Source: Punica granatum
Taxonomy: Eukaryota; Streptophyta; Magnoliopsida; Myrtales; Lythraceae
Assembly (NCBI RefSeq): GCF_007655135.1
Contig: NC_045128.1
Location: forward strand, 35,744,811 to 35,808,810
Direction: 5' to 3'
DNA: 64,000 bases
The position numbers were made by a program, and so were the translations under genes. The notes under the pieces are model-generated. The model was not told the origin of the DNA, did not search any database, and was given only the letters and a program-made list of their open reading frames with translations. Shown here piece after piece: positions 36,953-46,220 of the stretch; the first letter of the stretch is position 1, and each line of letters begins with the position of its first letter.

Positions 36953-37370
36953 TTAAACCGCATCGGCTCTTTCAACGTTGATTTTCTCCAAGATTCGAAC
37001 TGAAGGCCTTACTTATGTGAATAGAACTTTTGTTAGCATGGATTTTTTTTTTGGATCAGTTGTTAGCATGGACTTTGCCAGATTGATGCATGGACTTTTA
37101 TTTAAGTTCTTGATTTTTAAAAATTTTAATAAATTCTAATTCAATAGTTAAATATATATATATATATACACTTATTGCCCAATACTCGGATTTACGTATT
37201 TTTTCACTACCGAGCGTCAGAGCGCGACCTCCAACCCATAGCCCCTTCAAGCCAGAGGGGCATCACATCGCGATGGTACCTATCAATTTGCCATCCCGCT
37301 AGGACGTCCCCTACGGAGAGCCTCACTTCGTGATTGAGTCATGAGTGAGAGGATCGGGGCTCTTTATAGG

Positions 37371-37383
37371 CTCTGATACCATT
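37371..37383 (-). other. Second primer-binding-site-like motif
   Basis: TGGTATCAGAGCC on the minus strand lies about 75 nt past the AATAAA of the control region, complementary to initiator-Met tRNA. What follows it does not match what follows the first site at 43792, so it need not belong to the same unit. Confidence 0.6.
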
Positions 37384-37455
37384 TACACCCAAGACCTCAA
37401 CGTAGGATCTGATATGCATAGACGGTCAAGATAAACATAAGATAGACATGGAAGA

Positions 37456-37461
37456 TTTATT
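37456..37461 (-). terminator. AATAAA poly(A) signal of the retroelement
   Basis: AATAAA on the minus strand, about 250 nt downstream of the TATA box, where an LTR or pararetroviral polyadenylation signal would sit. Confidence 0.55.
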
Positions 37462-37710
37462 CAAACACTTAGCCCATGATAGGCTGAAGGGAGTACATGA
37501 AGTTTAAACAAACAAAAGAAAAAGACATTAAAATAAAAGGAATGAGTCTGGAAGAACTCAATCCATGCTTATACTGGAACTTACACACAGAATGGGGGTT
37601 GGAGGATCCGGGTTATGGAAGCCGGATGTTTACATATGAGAAGAAGAGAAAGAGAGAAGAGAGTTATGTGTTGCGGAAGTGAGTCCTCCCTCGATGCTGG
37701 AAGAAGAGGC

Positions 37711-37718
37711 CTCTTATA
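37711..37718 (-). promoter_or_regulatory. TATA box of the retroelement control region
   Basis: CTATAAGAGGCC on the minus strand is followed by a CT-rich leader (TCTTCTTCC, CTCTTCTCTC). Upstream (37841-37860 and 37934-37953) a 20-nt sequence starting GCCGAAAGGTTTT occurs twice in direct orientation, a possible duplicated upstream element. Confidence 0.55.
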
Positions 37719-38030
37719 GGCAGTGGTTGATACCTTGTCGCTGTGCAGCTTTACACTGTACACTCACATGCGGGGTTACTGTACAGTGACCTTTTTTGTC
37801 GCAAATAGTGACAGGAGGCTGCTTTATGTCGGGCACGCTCGCCGAAAGGTTTTTTGTCCGTTATGGTACCACTGTGAGTAGTGGCGGGACGCTTCCGGAG
37901 ATTGCGCTGATTATGTGGGGCCTAACCTTTTGAGCCGAAAGGTTTTTTGTCCGGTAATGATCCACGTGCTGTTGCTGTGGGCGGACGCTCTCGGTTGCTG
38001 AGGCTAGATGCCATATTGGCGATGATCATT

Positions 38031-39596
38031 CTAGGCTTCCAGTAAGAACTCTTCTTCGAACTTATCAATCAGGAAAGCATGTCTTGTGCTAAACCCTGGT
38101 TGAGCTGGTAAGTCGATGAGAGAGATATGCAGGAAAACCCTTTGGCAGTTACTTGAGAACTGGAGAACATGCTCTGGGTATTTACGCCAGTGCCATTCAT
38201 TTACCTGAACCCAAGCTCGCCAATCGCTGATTTGGTTGGTTATCGATGGTCCATCTGCTGGCCAAAACTTTACTTCCGGAGTGAGAATGCTCCTCGAACT
38301 TACCGGAGAGATGAAAATGTAATGGATAGCAGATTGGACTTTTATGGGGGAAATCCACTCTGGTGGAGAGGATTCTATGCTGATGAAGAGGCTGGCTGAT
38401 CGACGCAGGGATTTTTTGATTAGTCCCCATGCATTATCTCCGAAAAGAGATTGATACTCTGGTCGATGTTCATCCTCTGGTTTCAAGATTATGGATTTAA
38501 GAACTCCATATTTCAGAAGATCACAAAATTCGAAATGGTGTTTATAAAATTTATCTTTCAAAGGGAAAACATAAAAACTTATCCTGGGGATCGAGAATTC
38601 CAGGATATGCCTGCAACCGTTCATGAGTAGGATGTCAGTTCTTTCAAAATCATCATCTTCCTCGTGTTGGTCACAGGGTTTTGGAAAATCATTTTGAAAA
38701 TGGTTTTTTCTTTCCCAATTCCAAAACCATCCGTCAATTCCTTTTTGTGAGCAAGCACAGAACTGAAGGAGTCTTTTGAAAAAGGAAATGGTGGTTGTAG
38801 TAAAATCCTGGAGACTCGTCTCAGAAATTTTTAAGACAATATCTTCAGGAAGTTTTGAAAGGAACAGGATTTCTCCTGCTCGGGGGAAGATGCCACTGAG
38901 AGTTACCTCAATGGGTTTTTCCCAAAACAATTTTTCAGTCTGACTTCCGATGAGGGGAACCACAGACTGATTTATCGATGGAGTTGATAGGGACTCCAAA
39001 TCCTGCTTTAATTTTTTATTCTCATTATCAAGAGCGTCTTTTTCCCTGAGGCAGGACTCAGAAAACTCTAAGCCTTCTATTCTTTCCTCACAGAGGCTTT
39101 CTATTTCTCTTTTGAAGCCTTCATTTTCTTTTTCCAGAATACCTCTCCTTTTTTCACTCATTTTCAATTTTTTCTTCAGAGCATGATTTTCTCTTTGCAT
39201 TTCTGCAAAGTGCTCTGTGAAATTATCGAACTCAACTAACCTGTTCTGGAGGAAAGCATGAGTCTGAGCTTTTTGGAGGGATAGCTCTTGTTGCAGCGAA
39301 TTGATTTTCTGGCAAAGTTCCTGCTGCAAGGATGCTTTGCTGTTGCACTGTTCTTCCAGATGGAGGACCAATGTATTTATGGATTCCTCACCCTTTTGAG
39401 GATTCTTTATGGATGCCCATAAATTATCCAAGATGAGTTGTTGCCTGGGATCAGGGCGCCAAGCCGTGAGGCTGGACTTTATGCAGAATCGCTTTTTTGG
39501 AGGCAGATCCTGATGATTATGTTTTTTGTTCCTGGAGGAGGAACTTTTATCGACCTGGTCAAACCAGGGGAGATCCATGTTCCTGTATACAGACAT
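38031..39596 (-). CDS. Retroelement coiled-coil protein, 521 aa
   Basis: An uninterrupted frame of 521 codons, the longest closed ORF downstream of the protease. Residues about 75-205 are rich in Leu, Gln, Glu and Lys with heptad-like spacing and should form a long coiled coil. The C-terminal half is mixed and Trp/Phe-rich with no catalytic motif I recognise. It starts 10 nt after the preceding ORF stops, as in polycistronic viral-type arrangements. It occupies the place where a polymerase would be expected, but there is no YxDD motif, no RNase H and no integrase. It could be a structural or virion-associated protein; function unknown. Confidence 0.65.
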   Translation of the reverse strand: MSVYRNMDLPWFDQVDKSSSSRNKKHNHQDLPPKKRFCIKSSLTAWRPDPRQQLILDNLWASIKNPQKGEESINTLVLHLEEQCNSKASLQQELCQKINSLQQELSLQKAQTHAFLQNRLVEFDNFTEHFAEMQRENHALKKKLKMSEKRRGILEKENEGFKREIESLCEERIEGLEFSESCLREKDALDNENKKLKQDLESLSTPSINQSVVPLIGSQTEKLFWEKPIEVTLSGIFPRAGEILFLSKLPEDIVLKISETSLQDFTTTTISFFKRLLQFCACSQKGIDGWFWNWERKNHFQNDFPKPCDQHEEDDDFERTDILLMNGCRHILEFSIPRISFYVFPLKDKFYKHHFEFCDLLKYGVLKSIILKPEDEHRPEYQSLFGDNAWGLIKKSLRRSASLFISIESSPPEWISPIKVQSAIHYIFISPVSSRSILTPEVKFWPADGPSITNQISDWRAWVQVNEWHWRKYPEHVLQFSSNCQRVFLHISLIDLPAQPGFSTRHAFLIDKFEEEFLLEA

Positions 39597-39606
39597 GAAA
39601 CAATGG

Positions 39607-39996
39607 TTATGGCAGAATTATGTTTAAATGGACTCTTACAGGAGCCTGTAAAGCCAGGTGGCCTATGAATAGCTCATAGTCTTCCCGGGTTTTTAAAGTG
39701 GAGTTAATGTGCTGAAAACAGGGTTTTGAATTGCATCGAGGAATTTCTTTGCAATGCCTGTCAAAGAAAGCACATAACACGCTGGATACAGGATGATCGA
39801 TGAGAGTACAGATTTTTTGGATGTATGTGGTGAAAATACGATCCATGGCGTCTGTTTCCCCGTCCTGTATATCATTTTGTATTTTCTCAAGACTTTCGTC
39901 TTGCCACAGTTCTAACAGCCAATGGTGTAACCACTCTTGAGTAGATTCCACGGCCATATCCTGCGCAAAATGTATTAGTTTGTTTTGTAAATACAT
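39607..39996 (-). CDS. Retroelement small ORF, 129 aa
   Basis: Open for 129 codons. Its start overlaps the end of the protease frame by 22 nt and its stop lies 10 nt before the coiled-coil ORF. It contains several Cys and His residues (for example 'CAFFDRHCKEIPRC') without a standard zinc-binding spacing. I recognise no family. The tight spacing supports it being translated rather than a chance frame. Confidence 0.5.
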   Translation of the reverse strand: MYLQNKLIHFAQDMAVESTQEWLHHWLLELWQDESLEKIQNDIQDGETDAMDRIFTTYIQKICTLIDHPVSSVLCAFFDRHCKEIPRCNSKPCFQHINSTLKTREDYELFIGHLALQAPVRVHLNIILP

Positions 39997-40394
39997 TTAT
40001 CAGAGAAAAATTGGAATTTTATTTTGGTTCCAAGCTTGTGCGTCTCAATGCCAGATGAGGTGACAAGAAACGGTTTTAAAAGCTGGATGAATGGGGTTCC
40101 TAGTATGACCTTATGATTAAGGTTTTTTACCAGGAGGAATGAAGTTTTGTACCGGACTCTATTTTGTTCAACTTCTACTTCGCTCAATTTATACTGGATA
40201 TCGAGCTTGGTGCCACTAACCGAAGAAAGTGATTCAGTTGTTCTTTCATAGAATCTGGCGGGAATGAGTTGTTCATTAATGCAGTTTTCATCTGCGCCTG
40301 TGTCAAATAGAGCAGTAGCATCAATAAACAGATTATGGTTTATGATGAGCCTAATTTTGATCAACCATCTGTTAGGAGAGGGTTCCCCTATCAT
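39975..40394 (-). CDS. Retropepsin-like aspartic protease, 139 aa
   Basis: The active-site triad context is 'ALFDTGADENC' (Asp31-Thr-Gly-Ala34) and the second hydrophobic-Gly motif is 'VILGTPF' (Ile97-Leu-Gly99). These are the two landmarks of retroviral-type proteases, which act as dimers to process polyproteins. About 140 residues is normal for a single retropepsin domain. It starts 15 nt after the acidic ORF stops and overlaps the next ORF by 22 nt. Here it stands as a separate frame, not fused to a polymerase. Confidence 0.85.
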   Translation of the reverse strand: MIGEPSPNRWLIKIRLIINHNLFIDATALFDTGADENCINEQLIPARFYERTTESLSSVSGTKLDIQYKLSEVEVEQNRVRYKTSFLLVKNLNHKVILGTPFIQLLKPFLVTSSGIETHKLGTKIKFQFFSDKCIYKTN

Positions 40395-40409
40395 AATTAA
40401 GGCTTTTTG

Positions 40410-41006
40410 CTAATCATCTTTTGTCAGGGCCAGAGTTTCCTCTGGGTTTTTATCTTGTTTCATGAGGACTTGTCCAGAGCTTCCCGCCTCAGCAAAGAAC
40501 TCTTCCAATTGTCCAATTATGGTGGAGTGCTGTTGTTGCTCAAACTTGAGACAATCAAGTTCACTCCTGAGATTATCGATTTCTTTCTGGGCATCAAACG
40601 AGGTTTTATGAGCTCGTTTTTTGTCATGCCTTTTGAGGATTTCAGAGAGGTTGTAATTAGGGGTTTTGATCTCGCCTTCGAGAGTGCCCTGTTTCAACTT
40701 CTCAAGATATTGTGTTCTTAACAGAGGGTTGTGGATTTGATCCGCTATCCCAAGCAGGAATTCCTGGTCTCTGGTTAAGACATTTATGGATTTTCTTTCG
40801 GACGACTGTTCATCAGATGACCAGTCGAGTTCATCCATCTGCAGACTCTCCTCGCTGGCAGTTGAGAAGTCTGTTTCAGAGTCAGAGGACTCTATTAACA
40901 TATTGCAGATTTGGTCTTTTATGTCATCATCAATTTCCAGTTGATGAATCTTTTTGTTGAGGTAACAAACCTCTGGGTATGGCCAGTTTTCCCGCACTTG
41001 AAACAC
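40410..41006 (-). CDS. Retroelement acidic ORF, 198 aa, overlapping the capsid ORF
   Basis: Open for 198 codons in a frame shifted relative to the capsid ORF, overlapping it by 88 nt. Near its start it carries the Cys that would complete the zinc knuckle, then a Ser/Asp/Glu-rich stretch ('ESSDSETDFSTASEE') and a likely coiled coil (about 135-175). It is probably the C-terminal part of the capsid polyprotein in the other frame, reached by a programmed shift or separated by a mutation; the sequence alone does not decide. The first ATG shown may not be used. Confidence 0.6.
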   Translation of the reverse strand: MFQVRENWPYPEVCYLNKKIHQLEIDDDIKDQICNMLIESSDSETDFSTASEESLQMDELDWSSDEQSSERKSINVLTRDQEFLLGIADQIHNPLLRTQYLEKLKQGTLEGEIKTPNYNLSEILKRHDKKRAHKTSFDAQKEIDNLRSELDCLKFEQQQHSTIIGQLEEFFAEAGSSGQVLMKQDKNPEETLALTKDD

Positions 41007-42922
41007 TTAAAGGGGGAGTTGGATTTTCCCTTATCCTTATCAGTGACATGTGGTTTTGGAGGAATCCTAGACCTTTTATGGAAATGTTTGGGTTTATGTT
41101 TTCTGCTGCAGTCCCCACTGCAGGTTATGGATTTTTCGACCTTTTTGTCGACCTGAAAAGAGGGATCGAATTGCTGGCAAAAGCTGCCAAGCTCTCTCCT
41201 GGTCTGGGCCTTTTCTTTTTTCAATTGTTTTTGAAGTTTGTGCTGAGTACACATTCGGATACCTTCCTTATGGATGAAGCTGATGAGCTCTCCATAACTC
41301 AGTTCTTTGTAAGGTATCTGGCCATAATTTATGGATTTGATTTCGTTTCGGACTTGTTCTCCTAACAAGGTTGGCAGACCTGCTAAGAATTTTTCTTTCC
41401 AAAACGGCTGGTTACAATCCTCCCTAGACATGACCCTAGTGAGGAAGGTATTTTTGTACTGTCTAAAGTCAGACAGTCTTTTGCATTTTAGGTTTGACAG
41501 CAGCTCTAAGTTTTTGTCTTTGAGGTGAGAGGGGTCTCCTACGAAATGTTGGGAGATGGCAAAGACTAGAGTTGCTACGGCGTCAGGGATGTCGTCATTG
41601 TTAGCATCCCGGATGATCTCACCAAATTCATCTGTCTTGACGCTGGTCAGGATTTCATTTTGTTGAAAGGGCGATAGGTAATTATCCCACCATCCTTTCA
41701 GTTGGCCAGTGAACCCTGCTATAAGCATGTGTGCTATGGCTGGGTCCGACAATCGGGTCTGGGTCTTGTAAGCGTTTGACACCATCGTCATTTGCTGCAA
41801 GACGCTTAGTATGTTGTATTCAGACTGCCCGTCTATGTTCCACTCATAGATGGCATTGGCACTATACCTATTTTGGACAATATTGGGTTTTTCTTCCAAA
41901 ACTAGGTCTGGTGCGCTTATGGTAGTGTAGTAGGGTTTTTGGGGTTCCTTCCACACTAATGTATTCAAATCTCCATTTTTATCGATGGCGTTGACATTCG
42001 AGCCCTGAGACTCTTGTGCCTTGATTTTTATTGCTCTTAATGGGGTTCTTGGCTCTATTCCTGAAAGAGGAGTGTCCTGGATTACCATTCTGGGCAGACT
42101 TGTGAATGTGGAATTTTCTTGGAGATTTATGCTTTTTATTTTTCTCTCTATCTCCTGATTAAACTCTTGTCTCCTAGAGATAGGAATTTCATGAGGTTTA
42201 AAGGGAGGTTTTCTGAGAGGTTCTATGGGTGGAGGTCTTGATTGGCTTGGACGACTAGAGGTCCCTACCTGGTTGACTACAGGCTTGGTGACTTCTTGTT
42301 CTATCCTATCCAACTGGGAACCTATGGTGTGGAGACACTGGTTTGTGAAATTGTTTTGTTCAAAGATGTTTTTAATATCTTTGGGGGCCAGTGATTCGTC
42401 CACTTTCATTTTGAATGGAGAGGCCTTGACCTCTGCTTTTTGATAGATTATCTGGAGGGTACCTAAAGGTGGGTGTGTCGACTCAACCGGGTCTGCATTC
42501 GCAAGATCCCACTTTATGGTTTTCTGAGTTACACATACCATTCTTTCTGGTACGAAATGATTTTCAAACCAATCCCAAAATAGGATATTTGTGGAGTTTT
42601 TTAGCACAAAGGCCGTCAAACTAACCCTAATATGAGATTTGGTATATTCTTCAGAGAATGACTCATGGAGCCATCTCCTCTTATCGTCATTATGGGGTGC
42701 TAGGAAATCGCTCCTAAGCTTATCGTAATCTATCTTAAATTCCTTAACCACTGTGTCTACCCTAGGGACAACCGACACAGATTGTGATATCTGGGAATTT
42801 AACTCAGATAATTTTTGGTTAATTCTATCATGAAAAGATCCTCTTTTATAGACAGAATTATTGGTGACTTTATGGTTTGATCCTACGCATGCATATGAGG
42901 GAATCGTTTTGAATAAACCCAT
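40919..42922 (-). CDS. Capsid (Gag-like) protein with zinc knuckle, 667 aa
   Basis: A closed frame of 667 codons. The N-terminal third contains a Trp/Phe-rich region around residues 75-130. The middle has a capsid-type helical region with 'GFTGQLKGWWDNYLS' and, further on, 'LSDFRQYKNTF'. A Lys/Arg/His-rich stretch near residues 590-635 leads to a CCHC zinc knuckle beginning CFKCGKTGH (Cys640, Cys643, His648). The fourth ligand is not in this frame: residue 653 is Val, and the Cys lies in the overlapping frame of 40410-41006. The style resembles coat proteins of plant pararetroviruses and related Ty3 Gag proteins, which package RNA. Start chosen as the first ATG after the leader. Confidence 0.7.
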   Translation of the reverse strand: MGLFKTIPSYACVGSNHKVTNNSVYKRGSFHDRINQKLSELNSQISQSVSVVPRVDTVVKEFKIDYDKLRSDFLAPHNDDKRRWLHESFSEEYTKSHIRVSLTAFVLKNSTNILFWDWFENHFVPERMVCVTQKTIKWDLANADPVESTHPPLGTLQIIYQKAEVKASPFKMKVDESLAPKDIKNIFEQNNFTNQCLHTIGSQLDRIEQEVTKPVVNQVGTSSRPSQSRPPPIEPLRKPPFKPHEIPISRRQEFNQEIERKIKSINLQENSTFTSLPRMVIQDTPLSGIEPRTPLRAIKIKAQESQGSNVNAIDKNGDLNTLVWKEPQKPYYTTISAPDLVLEEKPNIVQNRYSANAIYEWNIDGQSEYNILSVLQQMTMVSNAYKTQTRLSDPAIAHMLIAGFTGQLKGWWDNYLSPFQQNEILTSVKTDEFGEIIRDANNDDIPDAVATLVFAISQHFVGDPSHLKDKNLELLSNLKCKRLSDFRQYKNTFLTRVMSREDCNQPFWKEKFLAGLPTLLGEQVRNEIKSINYGQIPYKELSYGELISFIHKEGIRMCTQHKLQKQLKKEKAQTRRELGSFCQQFDPSFQVDKKVEKSITCSGDCSRKHKPKHFHKRSRIPPKPHVTDKDKGKSNSPFKCFKCGKTGHTQRFVTSTKRFINWKLMMT

Positions 42923-43779
42923 ATTTCAAAAACAATAAACCTTCCAGTCTTCTCAAACATTTATCAAGACTTTTCATACTTTTGCATATCAGTTTCCTAC
43001 CCTTAGGGTATTCCATACCTATCCTAGACGAAAGCTCTAGAGATCTATAGAATCAATAGCCTAGAAATGGTTTGAAGATGATAATCCGTATCTAACTCTC
43101 CTACCCAGCTTCTCTCAAGATCAAGATCTAAGACTTACCTGGATGAACGGCAGATTCCTCACACGGTGTTTCCCTGCAGGTTCTAGCACATCCCTAACCA
43201 ACTGCTGTACCTGGTTTTAACAATAATAATAGGAAGACAAATTCATAAAACTCACCCCTCTCTAGAGATCTATACCCTTATCCCAACTGCTGTACCTAGA
43301 CGAACGATAATGCACTAGGATAACTCTACTCCAGTCGATAACCTCCATCTACTTAGACGTTGTTCATAACACTACCGGGCCATCGCATCCAATTTTTCCC
43401 CTGAACACTGCCCTACCCGTCGGGACTTACAAAACGGGGACACCTTAGGACTTCCCCCCGGGTTCCTATGAACGGTGAATGTGTAGGGTCCATTAGAGCG
43501 ACTGGATGGACATTAGAGCCTATTGCATTACTTCTTATGCCAGCATCAGTTCATTGTGATAATGGATCTAGACTCCTAGAGAGATTGTGATCTATGCCTT
43601 CTTCCTATCGTGTTTATACCAGCTTCAGTTGATTGTATAGAATATGCAATAATACACTATAGGAAGTACACTACATGAGTTTCTACCAGCCATGAAGGCG
43701 GTCCTAGATGTCATGACCTACGAGTTCTACTAGATCTGAGAATCTTAACGGAATATACATCCTATCCCCACCTACTCTT
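42923..43779 (-). other. Retroelement 5' leader
   Basis: About 850 nt between the primer-binding site and the capsid start, without a long ORF. 'aactgctgtacct' occurs at two places (about 43200 and 43296). An element of this kind would carry packaging signals here; none can be named from sequence. Confidence 0.5.
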
Positions 43780-43792
43780 GGCTCTGATACCA
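43780..43792 (-). other. Primer-binding site (initiator Met tRNA)
   Basis: TGGTATCAGAGCC on the minus strand is complementary to the 3' end of plant initiator-Met tRNA, the primer used by copia, many Ty3 elements and plant pararetroviruses. It marks the 5' side of the element, next to a TA microsatellite. Confidence 0.8.
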
Positions 43793-43823
<31 letters not shown>

Positions 43824-43828
<5 letters not shown>

Positions 43829-45170
43829 AAAAATGCAGGCTGAAAACTGAAAGTGCAATGGCCCGCCGAAGACTAGAACCTATTGGGCCGTAAATTCAGC
43901 CCAGGACTTTGGATAAGCGAGCACCAGAAAATTCATCGAGCTGCATATGAAGTCCTGTATCTTGGGATTTCACCGCAACTTTTCCTAGTAAAGGCGATGA
44001 TGAAGCATCGGGCGAGGTGCAAGTCGAGTGCGTTCCCAGATACATTACGGCTTCAACGAGTAAAGCAGCAAGAGAAACTAGCTCCTTGCCTGTTTAATTA
44101 TCTGTTGGATCCGGCATCCTATTAGTTGTTAGCATGGTTACTGGATGGAGTACTCCCAGGAGAAAAGGAGTGGGAAACGAAGAAAAGGTCAGCTTTGCAT
44201 TCCAGTCTCGATCGATGACGAATTCGACAGGGGCAAGGAAGTTTTTGTAACTTATGGCATGGACGATGAATGACTTCGACGATAAAGGCAAACTTGGTAA
44301 CGGAGGATCCGGCTGCTTTACAAGGGCTTCTTGAAGGACATGAGCTCCTCTATATAGCAGTCAGCAGTGTATCAAAAGGAATCAAAAGGTAAGAATCGTT
44401 ATAAGCCAGTTAAGGCAAAGGAATACGCGTCGGATCCGAAGAACTGCCTAACTGCTAAACTGGGTCTGGGAGTTCTATGGATCCGAAAAACTTCTGGGAG
44501 CTGCCGACTTGAATCTATAAGGAGATTATACAAACAGGACGAGATGGAATGTTTTGTTGATCGCAGGACTCTGGTGTGTGCATCTAGACTCGATTCTCCG
44601 TCCCTGAATATAAAGGAAGCGATCAATGTCCTCGATTTTGAAAGTCCATTTTCCAAGTTTAAATTGCAGATTCGTGCTTAGATATGTTGTCCTGACACTA
44701 GATATAAAGGCGTTACATAACATATCATTTTCAACAACTATCAGCAGTCCTGTATCAGCTAGACCATCGGCAATCCCTCCTATGACATATCAATCTGTCG
44801 CTGACATGAAATTCATTAGCGTATGAAGCTACTGACTTGAAAGTTGTTGCTAGTCAATTTCTACATATTCGTGGCGGTTTGGTAGGATTGTTCTTTCCTT
44901 CTAATGTATCGATCACCATCACTGTCGCACAACAAAATTCTCGGACAATAATCAAAACAATCAACTGCAAAATATCAAAAGCCAGTAAAAATGGCAGTTA
45001 TTTGATTACGTATTCACATCATTGCTCTTCGACCCCTTTGTCGCAATTTCCAGAACTGGATAAACACGAAAACTACAAACCATCATTGGAACCCACAGTA
45101 TCTAATCACTTCTTGATCGATTGGAAAGATACTGCCTAACATATGTACCATTACATGTATCAGTGTATAC
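43824..45170. other. Intergenic, nothing recognised
   Basis: Moderate GC with several frames of 65-104 codons on both strands, none with a family signature. The right part should hold the 3' UTR of the minus-strand gene ending at 45171. Confidence 0.4.
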
Positions 45171-46220
45171 TTACAGAGCCCACGAATCAAACTCAAGAGA
45201 GCTGATCAGTCCATCTTCAAATTCCTCATCAAAGCTGTCTTCCATGGCAAAATCTCCGTTTTCGTGCCTCCTCGCATCACCTTCTTCAGCCCCTTTTTCG
45301 AGATCATCAGTGCCATCGCTGCAATCGCCACAATTACAGGAACTCAATCTCCTCCTGCAGAGTCTCAATTCTCCCTCCAAGCCATCCAGATCTCTTTCCT
45401 GCTCCATTATTACACTCCTCAAGAACCCGATCAATCCCTGGTCATGCCTCTGCTTCTCCTCTGCTAATCGGCGGTATTGCTTGGCCTCGATCTCAATGGA
45501 GCTCTTCTCCCTCTGCAGCCGCAGTATCATCGACATGGCCTCCTCTGCCGCAGTGGTGGCTGATGATCTTTCCTTCTCAAGCTCCATCAAAGCTGCCTCT
45601 GCCCTCCGCCGCTCAGACCTGACTAACTCTCTCAATGTCTCGTCAGATAGTTGATCTTCAAGGAAAAGTTCTTCAGTTTCTGAATCTCCAGAGCCTCCGA
45701 TTGACCGAGCCCGGTTGCCATTCGATACCAAATGACCGTTTTCAACCGGTGAATCGGGTCTACCAAACAGCTCCATCGGGTCACGGATATCATTGCTCAG
45801 AGAAAATTCTCTCAAGGACATTTCATCGAACACGCGATCTTCAGGATAAGATCCCTCGCTGTCTGAATACTCCGAGCCCTTGACCGAACCATTCTCGAAT
45901 GCTGAACTGGGTCTCTCCATCAGATCACAAACGTCAGAATTCAGACAAGCCCGACGTCTCAAATGACTCCAGGGCCTGAAGCTGAAGTTCAGGATCTTGA
46001 ACCCAACAGAGAACGCGAAGAATAGGGCAATGCCGGTGACGAACTCGGCGTGGTAAAGAGACCCGGTTTCGGGACTCTTGCCGAGCAGGAACTTGAAGAA
46101 ATAGGAACAGTACTTGGCCGCATTGAAGGTGAGGCAAATCTGTGAGAACTTAGTGTAGAGGTCAAGAGAAAATAACGCGGTTACCAATAAGCAGAGACGC
46201 CCAAGGTGATGAATTTCCAT
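45171..46220 (-). CDS. GTD-binding (zein-binding/DUF593) membrane protein, FLOURY1-like
   Basis: Single-exon frame of 349 residues. Two hydrophobic segments (about 8-20 and 58-79, 'VTGIALFFAFSVGFKILNF') suggest anchoring in the endomembrane system. Residues 95-190 are acidic and Ser-rich. Residues about 192-285 form the GTD-binding coiled coil, recognisable from 'LSDETLRELVRSERRRAEA' through 'EEAMSMILRLQREKS' to 'EAKQYRRLAEEKQRHDQ'. A Cys cluster (CNCGDC, 295-300) and an acidic tail follow. In this family the domain binds class XI myosin tails (MyoB proteins) or zeins in endoplasmic-reticulum protein bodies (FLOURY1). The short length fits the FLOURY1-like group better than the long MyoB receptors. 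No operon-like context; neighbours are unrelated. Confidence 0.85.
   Translation of the reverse strand: MEIHHLGRLCLLVTALFSLDLYTKFSQICLTFNAAKYCSYFFKFLLGKSPETGSLYHAEFVTGIALFFAFSVGFKILNFSFRPWSHLRRRACLNSDVCDLMERPSSAFENGSVKGSEYSDSEGSYPEDRVFDEMSLREFSLSNDIRDPMELFGRPDSPVENGHLVSNGNRARSIGGSGDSETEELFLEDQLSDETLRELVRSERRRAEAALMELEKERSSATTAAEEAMSMILRLQREKSSIEIEAKQYRRLAEEKQRHDQGLIGFLRSVIMEQERDLDGLEGELRLCRRRLSSCNCGDCSDGTDDLEKGAEEGDARRHENGDFAMEDSFDEEFEDGLISSLEFDSWAL

Larger units (their letters stand above)
37371..43793 (-). mobile_element. RT-less multi-ORF retroelement (pararetrovirus/Ty3-like capsid and protease)
   Basis: In minus-strand order: primer-binding site TGGTATCAGAGCC (about 43792-43780), a leader of about 850 nt, a capsid-like ORF with zinc knuckle (42922-40919), an acidic ORF (41006-40410), an aspartic protease (40394-39975), a 129-aa ORF (39996-39607), a 521-aa coiled-coil ORF (39596-38031), a control region with TATA (37718) and AATAAA (37461), then another TGGTATCAGAGCC (37383). 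ORFs are packed with gaps of 10-15 nt or short overlaps. No reverse transcriptase, RNase H or integrase is seen, so mobility would need a helper. Upstream of the first primer site lies a TA microsatellite rather than an LTR, so that end is broken. Capsid and protease style recall Caulimoviridae-like and related Ty3 elements; that affiliation is inference. Confidence 0.75.

Noticed and set aside
45121..45654. 177-codon plus-strand Ser-rich frame
   Set aside because: It is the antisense shadow of the GTD-binding gene, whose minus-strand frame has a clear domain.
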